A stretch of DNA of 19,299 bases from Anderseniella sp. (GTDB lineage Bacteria > Pseudomonadota > Alphaproteobacteria > Rhizobiales > Aestuariivirgaceae). A model generated the notes under the pieces. The model worked only from the letters and a program-made list of their open reading frames with translations, did not search any database and had not been told where the DNA came from. The translations under genes were made by a program, and so were the position numbers. Shown piece after piece: positions 6,532 through 13,580 of this stretch (within the stretch, counting starts at the first letter, position 1; each line of letters opens with the position of its first letter). Location of the stretch: NCBI GenBank assembly GCA_013041995.1, contig JABDRA010000474.1:1-19299 (forward strand), written 5' to 3'.

Positions 6532-8187
6532 CTAGAAGTCCATACCGCCCATGCCGCCCATGCCGCCGCCGCCAGGCATCGGAGGCATGGCGCCTGCGCC
6601 TGCATCCTTCTTCGGTGCTTCGGCAACCATGGCTTCTGTGGTGATCAGCAGGGCTGCAACAGACGCCGCATCCTGCAGGGCAATACGAACCACTTTGGTT
6701 GGGTCCATGATGCCTTCGGCAACCATGTCGCAATACTCTTCAGTCTGCGCGTTGAAACCGAAGTTGCCGGATTTTTCCAGCACCTTGCCAACCACGATTG
6801 AACCTTCAACACCGGCATTGGTGGCGATCTGACGGATCGGGGCTTCAAGAGCCTTCGATACGATCTTGATGCCGGCCATGATATCCGGATTGTCGTCGGT
6901 AATCTTCTCAGCAGCCTTCTTGGCACGCAGCAGAGCCACGCCACCGCCGGGAACAATGCCTTCTTCTACCGCAGCGCGGGTAGCGTTAAGGGCATCGTCA
7001 ACGCGATCCTTGCGTTCTTTCACTTCGATTTCGGTCACACCGCCAACCTTGAGAACGGCAACGCCGCCCGCCAGCTTTGCCAGGCGTTCCTGCAGCTTTT
7101 CACGGTCATAGTCAGACGTGGTGTCTTCAACCTGACGACGGATCTGGTTGCAGCGGGCTTCGATGTCAGCCTTCTTGCCGGCACCGTCGACGATGGTTGT
7201 GTTTTCCTTGTCAATGGAAACGCGCTTGGCGCGACCCAGCATGTCAAGGGTAACATTTTCCAGTTTGATGCCGAGGTCTTCAGAAATGACCTGACCACCG
7301 GTAAGAACCGCGATGTCTTCCAGCATTGCCTTGCGGCGATCGCCGAAGCCGGGTGCCTTGACAGCAGCAACCTTGAGGCCGCCACGCAGCTTGTTGACCA
7401 CCAGGGTTGCCAGTGCTTCGCCTTCAACATCTTCTGCAATGATCAGCAGCGGACGTGAGGACTGAACAGTGGCTTCCAGCAGCGGCAGGATGGCCTGCAG
7501 GTTGGCCAGCTTCTTTTCGTGCAGCAGGATATAGGGGTCTTCCATTTCGGTGACCATCTTGTCTGCATTGGTGATGAAGTAAGGCGACAGGTAACCGCGG
7601 TCAAACTGCATGCCTTCAACAACGTCCAGTTCGGTTTCTGCCGTTTTGGCTTCTTCAACCGTGATAACGCCTTCGTTGCCGACTTTCTGCATGGCCTGAG
7701 CGATCATCTGGCCAATTTCGCTTTCGCCGTTGGCGGAGATGGTGCCGACCTGGGCGACTTCTTCAGACGTCTTGATCTTCTTGGACCGCTTGATAAGGTC
7801 AGCAATGGCAGCGGTAACAGCCAAATCGACGCCGCGCTTCAGATCCATCGGGTTCATGCCGGCAGCAACCGACTTGCCACCTTCACGAACAATGGCCTGA
7901 GCCAGAATGGTAGCTGTCGTGGTGCCGTCGCCGGCCAGATCGTTGGTCTTGGAGGCGACTTCACGCACCATCTGTGCGCCCATGTTCTCGAACTTGTCGT
8001 CGAGTTCGATTTCCTTGGCAACGGTTACGCCGTCCTTGGTGGTGCGCGGTGCGCCGAAGGATTTGTCGATGACAACATTACGGCCTTTAGGACCGAGTGT
8101 TACCTTGACAGCATTGGCAAGAATGTCGACGCCGCGCAGCATGCGCTCGCGTGCATCGGCGCCGAATTTTACTTCTTTAGCAGCCAT
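6532..8187 (-). CDS. groEL: Chaperonin GroEL (60 kDa)
   Basis: This is a full-length 551-residue GroEL. It starts MAAKEVKFGADARERMLRGV. It carries the ATP-binding motifs VTLGPKGRNVVIDKSFG and DLAGDGTTTATILAQ, the family signature region AAVEEGIVPGGGVALL, and the Gly-Gly-Met tail ending GMGGMGGMDF. Fourteen subunits form two stacked rings that enclose unfolded proteins, with GroES as the lid. The ATG has CCAAAGGAG just upstream, a strong ribosome-binding site. The gene follows groES by 94 bases and ends in a strong terminator. Expression is probably set by the CIRCE operator upstream of groES. Confidence 0.99.
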   Translation of the reverse strand: MAAKEVKFGADARERMLRGVDILANAVKVTLGPKGRNVVIDKSFGAPRTTKDGVTVAKEIELDDKFENMGAQMVREVASKTNDLAGDGTTTATILAQAIVREGGKSVAAGMNPMDLKRGVDLAVTAAIADLIKRSKKIKTSEEVAQVGTISANGESEIGQMIAQAMQKVGNEGVITVEEAKTAETELDVVEGMQFDRGYLSPYFITNADKMVTEMEDPYILLHEKKLANLQAILPLLEATVQSSRPLLIIAEDVEGEALATLVVNKLRGGLKVAAVKAPGFGDRRKAMLEDIAVLTGGQVISEDLGIKLENVTLDMLGRAKRVSIDKENTTIVDGAGKKADIEARCNQIRRQVEDTTSDYDREKLQERLAKLAGGVAVLKVGGVTEIEVKERKDRVDDALNATRAAVEEGIVPGGGVALLRAKKAAEKITDDNPDIMAGIKIVSKALEAPIRQIATNAGVEGSIVVGKVLEKSGNFGFNAQTEEYCDMVAEGIMDPTKVVRIALQDAASVAALLITTEAMVAEAPKKDAGAGAMPPMPGGGGMGGMGGMDF

Positions 8188-8281
8188 TTTTAGGCTCCTT
8201 TGGATTGAATTGGTTTACTTGAACATTTCGTCGTCAGGTGTATCTGAGTGCGCTTGAGCACAAAAAAAGCCCGAGGAAGGA

Positions 8282-8587
8282 TTACTTCTTGGACTTCTTG
8301 CCTTCCAGAACACCCATGATGTCGCTTTCTTTCATGATCAGCAGGTCGTTGCCGTCAATCTTGACTTCTGTGCCGGACCATTTGCCGAACAGCACCTGAT
8401 CGCCAGCCTTGACGTCCGGAGCAATCAGCTTGCCCGCTTCGTCGCGCGCGCCTGCGCCTACGGCGACAACTTCACCCTGCATGGGCTTTTCCTGTGCGGT
8501 TTCAGGAATGATGATACCACCTGCAGTTTTGGTATCTTCCTCGATCCGGCGAACGACCACGCGGTCGTGCAGAGGACGGAAATTCAT
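8282..8587 (-). CDS. groES: Co-chaperonin GroES (10 kDa)
   Basis: The 101-residue protein starts MNFRPLHDRVVVRRIEEDTK. It contains the flexible mobile loop (KTAGGIIIPETAQEKPMQG) that contacts GroEL and the GKWSGTEVKIDGNDLLIMKE region, as in all GroES proteins. It forms the seven-subunit lid of the chaperonin. AAGGAG lies eight bases before the ATG. It is the first gene of groESL, behind a long leader with a hairpin and a CIRCE operator. Confidence 0.99.
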   Translation of the reverse strand: MNFRPLHDRVVVRRIEEDTKTAGGIIIPETAQEKPMQGEVVAVGAGARDEAGKLIAPDVKAGDQVLFGKWSGTEVKIDGNDLLIMKESDIMGVLEGKKSKK

Positions 8588-8634
8588 CTACGCTTCTCCT
8601 TGAGTATACAAACACTCTGGTTGGTTGGGATGAC

Positions 8635-8666
8635 CCGTATCTGACCTTGCTCGGGTCAGCGTACGG
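8635..8666 (-). promoter_or_regulatory. Hairpin in the groESL leader
   Basis: In the transcript, CCGTA-CG-CTGACC pairs with GGTCAG-A-TACGG around a seven-base loop, giving 11 base pairs with small bulges. It lies between the CIRCE element and the groES ribosome-binding site. There is no T tract, so it is not a terminator. A role in mRNA stability or thermosensing would be speculation. Confidence 0.45.
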
Positions 8667-8675
8667 ATCAGCCTG

Positions 8676-8702
8676 TTAGCACTCTATTGACAGGAGTGCC
8701 AA
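8676..8702 (-). promoter_or_regulatory. CIRCE element (HrcA operator)
   Basis: TTAGCACTC, nine bases, GAGTGCCAA. The known CIRCE consensus is TTAGCACTC-N9-GAGTGCTAA, so 17 of 18 arm positions agree; one C replaces T. It lies just downstream of the proposed groES promoter, the expected place for repression by HrcA in unstressed cells. hrcA is not in the window. Confidence 0.93.
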
Positions 8703-8714
8703 CAGTTGAGGAGC

Positions 8715-8743
8715 GATGTATGATGCATGACCCGTCACGTCAA
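8715..8743 (-). promoter_or_regulatory. Candidate groESL promoter
   Basis: On the minus strand, TTGACG and TACATC are separated by 17 bases. Transcription would start near 8708, immediately before the CIRCE element. The -10 is a weak match to the housekeeping consensus. The preceding CC and the CATACAT context could also suit a heat-shock sigma factor, which cannot be decided by eye. Confidence 0.45.
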
Positions 8744-8816
8744 GGTTTTGCTAAACAATTTTTTCCCGCAGGCATGCATTTACTGACATGCATGGTTAAT
8801 TCACATAGTGGTTGGT

Positions 8817-9227
8817 ATGTATGACGGCGACACATTTTTCTCCCTGACCATGGCTGCGCGCTTCGGGCTGGTGTTTCTGTCCATAGGGTTGGCTGCGCTG
8901 ACGGCGGCCGCATTCATCAAGGTCACCTGCCGAATGCTCTGGCTGGTACGTTTGCTTCTGGCGCTGGTATTTTTTTGGATTTTCGTCTGGCTCAGCCCGC
9001 AGGCATTCTACCTGTACTACATGATGCTGTTTGATCATTTGCCGCTGCAAAATGTGGTGCAATCTCCGCCTCGGCCATCGCAGATCAGGCACCTGCTGGG
9101 TTTTTCAGGCAAAGCCGCATTATCACATCATGCCACAGGAGTATTGGGCTGGGGGCTTGTCATGCTTGCAATTCTCGGCGAACGTGCAGTCCCCTGCAAA
9201 TGGTTTCGTGCCGTGCTGCGCCTATGA
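8817..9227 (+). CDS. Small membrane protein, unknown function
   Basis: I do not recognise this protein of about 136 residues. Hydrophobic stretches suggest three or four membrane segments: about residues 13-35 (FGLVFLSIGLAALTAAAF), 43-70 (LLLALVFFWIFVWL) and 105-120 (GVLGWGLVMLAILG). A polar loop rich in Pro/Arg/His lies between the last two. The start is uncertain: GTG 8808 and ATG 8817 are in frame, ATG 8850 is also possible, and none has a clear ribosome-binding site. The gene is divergent from groES and ends just before a terminator that belongs to the opposite-strand gene. The coding call rests on the long frame with coherent membrane segments. Confidence 0.55.
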   Translation: MYDGDTFFSLTMAARFGLVFLSIGLAALTAAAFIKVTCRMLWLVRLLLALVFFWIFVWLSPQAFYLYYMMLFDHLPLQNVVQSPPRPSQIRHLLGFSGKAALSHHATGVLGWGLVMLAILGERAVPCKWFRAVLRL

Positions 9228-9243
9228 AAATGGGATCCAGACC

Positions 9244-9270
9244 AAAAAACCCCCGATACATGGCCGGGGG
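9244..9270 (-). terminator. Rho-independent terminator of the exported small protein gene
   Basis: On the minus strand the stem CCCCCG / CGGGGG is followed by six T residues. It lies about 93 bases after the stop codon of the gene at 9363-9746. On the plus strand there is no T tract, so it is not a clear terminator for the membrane protein gene. Confidence 0.75.
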
Positions 9271-9362
9271 CCTATTCGTCGCGTCAGGATCCAGTTTTGT
9301 TTAGCCACAACATTAGCGCGAACATTCTTGCGGCTTGGAGCGCAAGTACGGACCTGGTACTG

Positions 9363-9746
9363 TTACTTGGCACCCTGACGCACGGATTTCACTTTCGCGC
9401 GAACGTCCTTGCCCTTCCAGTCAACAACGGCAAAACCGTCGCACCATTTGCCTCTGAAAAGTTGCTTTTCCTTGTCGATCTTGAATGTGAAGCGCAGGCA
9501 CTTGCCAGCCCGCTTGACCCGCCCGCCGGTATAAACGCCCGGAATTTTCAGATCGATACGGCAGTCGCGCGTTAATACAGCGCCGGCAGATTCCGTCTTG
9601 CCCCGGAAATTACCGGTGATCTTGTAAGTGCCCGGTTCAGCCCAGGCGGCACCACAAGACGCTGCATGTGCGATATTCGTCGCACCTGAAAAATTCATCG
9701 CCGCCACAGCTACGCCTGCCATGATGAAAAGTCTTCCAAAAAACAT
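9363..9746 (-). CDS. Exported small protein with four cysteines, unknown function
   Basis: This 127-residue protein was not recognised. It has a signal peptide: a short basic start (MFFGRLF), a hydrophobic core (IMAGVAVAAMNFSGA) and a likely cleavage site after AHA or AHAA near residue 29. The mature part of about 98 residues is basic. It has four cysteines (SCGAAW, DCRIDL, KCLRFTF, WCDGF), an even number that suits two disulfide bonds in the periplasm. The pattern of short strands (GTYKITGNF, CLRFTFKID, FAVVDWKGKDVRAKV) suggests a small beta-sandwich or barrel. AGGA lies about eight bases before the ATG. It appears monocistronic, with a possible promoter at 9842-9870 and a terminator at 9244-9270. 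Confidence 0.75.
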   Translation of the reverse strand: MFFGRLFIMAGVAVAAMNFSGATNIAHAASCGAAWAEPGTYKITGNFRGKTESAGAVLTRDCRIDLKIPGVYTGGRVKRAGKCLRFTFKIDKEKQLFRGKWCDGFAVVDWKGKDVRAKVKSVRQGAK

Positions 9747-9841
9747 ATTTCAGGTCCTGTCGGTCTAATTGTTGTCGTCAATGCAGTGGAAACATCCGCA
9801 CAGCATGGATTTTGCATCAACCCGTCCGCATTCCTGTCGGC

Positions 9842-9870
9842 ATAATGAGGATATTTGACGTTATGTGCAA
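9842..9870 (-). promoter_or_regulatory. Candidate promoter of the exported small protein gene
   Basis: TTGCAC and CATTAT with a 17-base spacer on the minus strand, about 95 bases before the start codon. Identified by eye. Confidence 0.4.
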
Positions 9871-9977
9871 GGTGCGACGATTTGGTTTTACGTAACAATT
9901 TGTCACGGCGTTGAAACAAAATGGCGCGCCCTTAACCATGTATTGACTTTTAAACATCGTTCAATTGGCTACACTTG

Positions 9978-10006
9978 TTGAGCGAGTTAGTATTTTATCC
10001 TATACC
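9978..10006 (+). promoter_or_regulatory. Candidate promoter of the EAL-like/HAD/ribF group
   Basis: TTGAGC and TATACC with a 17-base spacer, about 48 bases before ATG 10054. Identified by eye. A TTGACT at 9953-9958 has no partner at good spacing. Confidence 0.4.
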
Positions 10007-10053
10007 GGGAAACCGCTGCTGAACCTAGCAGTCATGGGGTGGGACTTGATCGA

Positions 10054-11256
10054 ATGAAGCTGCTGGTTTGGCTGTTTTCAGTTAGTGCGCTTGTTTTGGC
10101 GGCAGTGTGCATTTTTGTGCTTGTGCGTTATGACATCGCGCTGCTGGCAGCCGTGTCCTGTCTGGCCGTGGCGCTCATCGTGTCTGCGGCGGCTTCCATT
10201 CCCTCTGATAGTGACGGTAACACGCGTTTGAACAACGTGCTGTCTCAGCGCCTCGGCAAGAACACCAACGACATTGAAAACCTGTCTCGCCGTATTGCCG
10301 ACCAGGCACAACGCCTGAGCGACCTAGGATCACGGCTTGATTCCGGCAAGTCTCACCAGGGTACGCGCGACAAAGGGTGGGCAAATCAGCTTACCCCGAC
10401 CGCGCAACGCCCGACCGCGCAACACCCGACCGTGCAACACCCGACTGCAAAGACACAGCCACCGGCGGTGCGGCCTTCCCACGGCCCTACGCGGCTGGCA
10501 CCTGCACGGATTCAGCGCCCGCAACCAGTCCAGTTGTTTCTCGAACCGGTGGTTCGGCTGGCTGAAGGGCGCACCGCCTACTACAAGGCAAGTTTCCGGT
10601 TGCGGGATCAGTCACCCGCCGACCTGACCCACATTGTCGCGTCTGCCGACCTGCCAGTGCTGAACGGCCAAAGCAGCTTGTGGGACCCTGCGCTGGATGC
10701 CCAGTTGCTGCAGCAGATCCTGCCCCTGCTTGAAAAATTGCGCGCACGCCGTGGCGCTACCGGCATTTTCTGTCCGATTTCTGTTGCCACACTTGAAAAT
10801 ACCAAGGCCTTGCAGGAACTCGTTGGCCTGCTTCAGGCCAATCCGGACGGAGCTGCCGGCATAGTGCTGGATATCCATCACACAGCTCTTGCCGGTTTAA
10901 GTGAGGCTGGCCTGCAGGGCCTGGCCTGGCTTGCCAGCCTGGGCGCTACATTCTGTCTGACCGGGGAGGGCATGCCGTATGACGAATTGCCATCTCTGTC
11001 CGAGCTGGGCTTCGCGTTTATCGATGTACCAGGCGAAGGGCTGACTCAACCCGCCCAACCGGGAATGACCGCGGAGGAATTGTTGCACGCAACACAGGCC
11101 AACAACATTGCCCTCATCGCATCGGGTGTTGAGCAACCTGATAACGCCTCTTCCTTGATGCATGCATCATCACTCGGGCGTGGTCCGGGCTTTTCCAGCC
11201 CCCGTGCGGTGCGTGAGCGGGCGCTTCATTCGTCCAGCGCAGCACGGGTTGCGTAA
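10054..11256 (+). CDS. Membrane-anchored degenerate EAL-domain protein
   Basis: This 400-residue protein has two N-terminal membrane segments (about 2-25 and 28-50) and a coiled coil (about 55-95, NTNDIENLSRRIADQAQRLS). Next comes a low-complexity linker with a five-residue tandem repeat (115-133). A C-terminal EAL-like domain runs from about 160 to 385. The domain outline is seen in LFLEPVVRLAEGRTAYYKAS, FCPISVATL, IVLDIHH, ASGVEQPD and GRGPGFSSP. The catalytic EAL triplet is replaced by KAS. The Asn of FxNxS is Pro, and the paired Asp of DDFGTG is absent. Loss of c-di-GMP hydrolysis is therefore likely, leaving a possible binding or scaffold role. GTG 10039 is an alternative start. The HAD gene follows after eight bases. 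Confidence 0.75.
   Translation: MKLLVWLFSVSALVLAAVCIFVLVRYDIALLAAVSCLAVALIVSAAASIPSDSDGNTRLNNVLSQRLGKNTNDIENLSRRIADQAQRLSDLGSRLDSGKSHQGTRDKGWANQLTPTAQRPTAQHPTVQHPTAKTQPPAVRPSHGPTRLAPARIQRPQPVQLFLEPVVRLAEGRTAYYKASFRLRDQSPADLTHIVASADLPVLNGQSSLWDPALDAQLLQQILPLLEKLRARRGATGIFCPISVATLENTKALQELVGLLQANPDGAAGIVLDIHHTALAGLSEAGLQGLAWLASLGATFCLTGEGMPYDELPSLSELGFAFIDVPGEGLTQPAQPGMTAEELLHATQANNIALIASGVEQPDNASSLMHASSLGRGPGFSSPRAVRERALHSSSAARVA
10396..10452 (+). repeat. In-gene tandem repeat, 15-base unit
   Basis: About 3.8 copies of a 15-base unit encode PTAQR-PTAQH-PTVQH-PTAK inside the linker of the EAL-like protein. The copies differ at only a few positions, so recent expansion by slippage is likely. 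Unit length is a multiple of three, keeping the frame. Confidence 0.85.
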
Positions 11257-11264
11257 CTGATATC

Positions 11265-12149
11265 ATGTCCATCAACAGGTCTTTTTCAGTTGCCGAAGCA
11301 GCACGTGATCTGAGTGCTGCCTATCCGGTATGGCTGTGTGATGTCTGGGGCGTGGTTCATGATGGATGCGAGGTCTATGCTGCTGCAGCTGACGCACTGT
11401 CCCGGCACCGGGCGCGCGGTGGCTGCGTTATTCTGATTACAAATGCACCCCGACCCAGCCACGTGATCGTGCCGCAGTTGCAGCGCTTTGGCGTGTCGGA
11501 CGGCGCATATGATGCGGTGGTCAGTTCCGGTGATGTGACCCGCGAGCTGGTCAGGCGCCGGGCCGGGAACAACCTGTTTCACTTGGGCCCTGATGAAGAT
11601 ACCAGCCTGCTGGAAGGATTGCCTGTTAACTGGACCGCACTGGATGAAGCAGACGCTGTGTTATGTACAGGGTTGAACAATGACGGCCGTGATGGTGGTA
11701 AGGCGGAAACGCCTGATGACTATCGTCCCATGCTGTCGCAAATGCAGAAACGAAACCTTCCGTTCATATGCGCCAACCCGGACCGTGTGGTTGGTGTCGG
11801 GGGCAGGCTGTACCCGTGTGCCGGCGCACTGGCAGATGTTTATGCAGAACTTGGTGGTCCGGTTGAAATGGCCGGCAAGCCATACGCGCCGATTTACCGG
11901 GTTTCGCTTGAGCGCGCCGCCGACATCATGAAACGGGACATTGAACGGTCACAGGTGCTGGCGATCGGGGATGGATTGCCAACCGATATTGAAGGCGCGC
12001 GCGCCAACCAGCTGGCGGTACATTTTATTACCGGCGGTATTCATGCTGATGACCATCGTGGCGCAGATGCCCAAGCCATTGCGGGTGAAATGACTGCCAC
12101 AATGCCCGGACTCCAGGTGGCAGGCGTCGCTGCCGGACTTGTGTGGTAA
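11265..12149 (+). CDS. HAD-superfamily class IIA hydrolase (TIGR01459 type)
   Basis: The 294-residue protein has the HAD phosphatase motifs. Motif I is DVWGVVHDG at residues 26-34, where the first Asp is the expected nucleophile and Val/Trp replace the usual Leu/Asp. Motif II is the ILITNAPRPS region near 56-65, followed by GKPYAPIY near 203-210 with the motif III lysine, and the final GDGLPTDIEGA near 234-244. This is the class IIA layout shared with NagD and pyridoxal phosphatases. The substrate is unknown. An alphaproteobacterial subfamily with this plan is often found next to ribF, as here. The start is eight bases after the EAL-like stop. The TAA stop abuts a dispersed repeat. Confidence 0.88.
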   Translation: MSINRSFSVAEAARDLSAAYPVWLCDVWGVVHDGCEVYAAAADALSRHRARGGCVILITNAPRPSHVIVPQLQRFGVSDGAYDAVVSSGDVTRELVRRRAGNNLFHLGPDEDTSLLEGLPVNWTALDEADAVLCTGLNNDGRDGGKAETPDDYRPMLSQMQKRNLPFICANPDRVVGVGGRLYPCAGALADVYAELGGPVEMAGKPYAPIYRVSLERAADIMKRDIERSQVLAIGDGLPTDIEGARANQLAVHFITGGIHADDHRGADAQAIAGEMTATMPGLQVAGVAAGLVW

Positions 12150-12151
12150 TA

Positions 12152-12173
12152 ATACCAAAGGAAGTGATTGTTG
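12152..12173 (+). repeat. Dispersed repeat core, copy D
   Basis: ATACCAAAGGAAGTGATTG followed by TTG matches the core of the copies at 6172-6191 and 6418-6437 with two changes. It starts right after the HAD stop codon (12147-12149) and ends four bases before the ribF ATG. Its AAAGGAAG (12157-12164) is the only ribosome-binding-like stretch before ribF, 13 bases from the start codon. Confidence 0.7.
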
Positions 12174-12177
12174 GCAT

Positions 12178-13191
12178 ATGCTGGAGTTGATTGATCAGAC
12201 CGAGGTGCCGGGTGCGCTGAAAGGTGCCTGCGTGGCCATCGGGAATTTTGACGGTCTGCATCTGGGCCACCAGGCATTGGCGCAAACTGCTGTCGATATC
12301 GCCCGCACGGCAGGTTCACCGTCCGGTCTTGTCACCTTCGAACCGCATCCCAAATCTGTTTTCCAGCCCGAGCAGCCGGTATTTCGTCTGACACCGCCAC
12401 GTCTGAAAGCGGCTTTGGCGCGCAGCTTCGGTGTCGATTTCTGTGCTGCCATTCCGTTCAATCGTGACCTCGCGTCCGTAGAGGCGGAAGACTTTGTCGA
12501 GCGCTATCTGGTCCGTGCGCTCGGCATCAGTCACATTGTGTCTGGCTATGACTTCCATTTCGGAAAGGGCAGGCGAGGCAGCCCGTCATTGCTGCAGGAT
12601 CTCGGCGGACAGTTCGGTTTCGGTGTAACCATTGTGGATCAGGTAACCCGCGAGGATGGCACATCGCCGTTTTCCTCATCCTCGGTGCGCGCTGCGCTGC
12701 ATGCCGGCAACATCGAGCAGGCCAATGCCCAGCTGGGCTATCGCTGGACAGTGATCGGCAACGTCGTCAAGGGAGACCAGCGCGGTCGTACGATTGGATT
12801 TCCAACCGTCAACATCATGCTGGATCCGGGCATGGAACCCTGCCATGGCATCTATGCGGTGCGGGTTCGGGATTTGTCGGGTGACAGGCAGAAAGTGTTG
12901 ATGGGGGCAGCCTATTTCGGCTGGCGGCCTACTTTTGATACAGACCGGGTGTTCCTGGAGGTTTTTCTGCTGGATTTTGACGGCGATCTGTACGGTCACG
13001 AACTGGCGGTCGAATTTGTCGACATGATCAGGCCGGACCGGAAGTTTGATGATCTTGAGGCTCTGGTTGTCCAGATGAAAAGCGATTGTGACAACATTCG
13101 CCAACTGTTGCAGAAACATACTGACGTTGATGCCGGTCTGCCGCTGCTGACAGCTCAGATGTCAGGCAGATTGTATGAGGAACTCAAGTGA
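12178..13191 (+). CDS. ribF: Bifunctional riboflavin kinase / FAD synthetase
   Basis: The 337-residue protein has both expected domains. The N-terminal FMN adenylyltransferase has the nucleotide-binding GNFDGLHLGH at residues 22-31 and SGYDFHFGKGRRG near 121-133. The C-terminal riboflavin kinase has GDQRGRTIGFPTVNI near 198-212 and WRPTFD with a downstream LEVFLLDFDGDLYG. It converts riboflavin to FMN and then FAD in the cytosol. I chose ATG 12178. A TTG at 12139 would overlap the HAD gene and add 13 residues that are not family-like. The gene lies 28 bases after the HAD gene and is followed by two palindromic elements. Confidence 0.97.
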   Translation: MLELIDQTEVPGALKGACVAIGNFDGLHLGHQALAQTAVDIARTAGSPSGLVTFEPHPKSVFQPEQPVFRLTPPRLKAALARSFGVDFCAAIPFNRDLASVEAEDFVERYLVRALGISHIVSGYDFHFGKGRRGSPSLLQDLGGQFGFGVTIVDQVTREDGTSPFSSSSVRAALHAGNIEQANAQLGYRWTVIGNVVKGDQRGRTIGFPTVNIMLDPGMEPCHGIYAVRVRDLSGDRQKVLMGAAYFGWRPTFDTDRVFLEVFLLDFDGDLYGHELAVEFVDMIRPDRKFDDLEALVVQMKSDCDNIRQLLQKHTDVDAGLPLLTAQMSGRLYEELK

Positions 13192-13207
13192 TCTGCTGCC
13201 TGGTTTA

Positions 13208-13250
13208 TTAGAGCAACATGGGTTCAAATGAACCCATAAAGTTGCTCTAA
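13208..13250. repeat. Palindromic element 1
   Basis: The outer stem TTAGAGCAAC / GTTGCTCTAA has 10 exact pairs. The inner stem ATGGGTTC / GAACCCAT has 8 exact pairs around AAAT. An AAA bulge sits on the right at 13238-13240. It lies in the 118-base gap between convergent ribF and the DUF4170 gene. It may end transcription from either side, but there is no T tract. Confidence 0.75.
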
Positions 13251-13262
13251 CACTATAGAATC

Positions 13263-13312
13263 GATCAGGTTTATGATTTTTGGTTGATTCAACCAAAAAT
13301 CATCCTGATCTA
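13263..13312. repeat. Palindromic element 2
   Basis: The outer stem GATCAGG / CCTGATC has 7 exact pairs, and a TTT bulge sits at 13270-13272. The inner stem ATGATTTTTGGTT / AACCAAAAATCAT has 13 exact pairs around GATTC. It is built like element 1 read from the opposite strand. Its right end includes the TAG stop (13310-13312) of the DUF4170 gene. Confidence 0.75.
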
Positions 13313-13546
13313 GTCATCCGGGTCAAGCAGACGGTGCAGGTGCACGATGAAATACCGCATTTCCGCAATGTCTATGGTGGCACGGGCCTTTTCCTGCCAG
13401 GCTTCTTTCGCCGCTGCATAATTCGGGTAGATGCCCACCACGTCGAGATGTTCGAGGTCCTTGAAGCGCACCCCGTCCAGGCTCTCAAGCTCGCCGCCAA
13501 ACACGAGGTGAAGCAACTGGTCGGGTTGTTTGGCGGTGTCGGACAT
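13310..13546 (-). CDS. DUF4170 family protein, unknown function
   Basis: This 78-residue protein starts MSDTAKQPDQLLHLVFGGEL. It has the features I associate with DUF4170: a short strand-helix protein with DLEHLDVVGIYPNYAAAKEAW, an Ala/Lys helix, and RYFIVHLHRLLDP at the end. DUF4170 genes are short, found in alphaproteobacteria and typically placed behind an IMPase-family gene, as here. No function is known to me. I chose ATG 13546, preceded by GGGAA. The frame stays open farther upstream but there overlaps the phosphatase gene. It is the last gene of the operon, 34 bases after the phosphatase gene. Confidence 0.85.
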   Translation of the reverse strand: MSDTAKQPDQLLHLVFGGELESLDGVRFKDLEHLDVVGIYPNYAAAKEAWQEKARATIDIAEMRYFIVHLHRLLDPDD

Positions 13547-13580
13547 TGTAATGATTCCCGTGTTTTCAATGGCGGTTTGC

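Noticed and set aside
6225..6626. 133-codon minus-strand frame crossing the groEL end
   Set aside because: It runs through the repeat arm and the groEL terminator and overlaps the groEL coding end in another frame. Not a gene.
8262..8280. Possible attenuator between groES and groEL (A-rich run with GCCCGAGG)
   Set aside because: No convincing stem accompanies it; groEL needs continuous transcription from groES.
9232..9293. Duplicate GGATCCAG flanking the terminator at 9244-9270
   Set aside because: Eight bases only, not inverted, and with no other sign of a mobile element.
10034..10057. Seven-codon upstream frame ending as ATGA at the EAL-like start
   Set aside because: The geometry would allow coupling, but there is no ribosome-binding site before its ATG and the product (MGWDLIE) has no attenuator-like feature.
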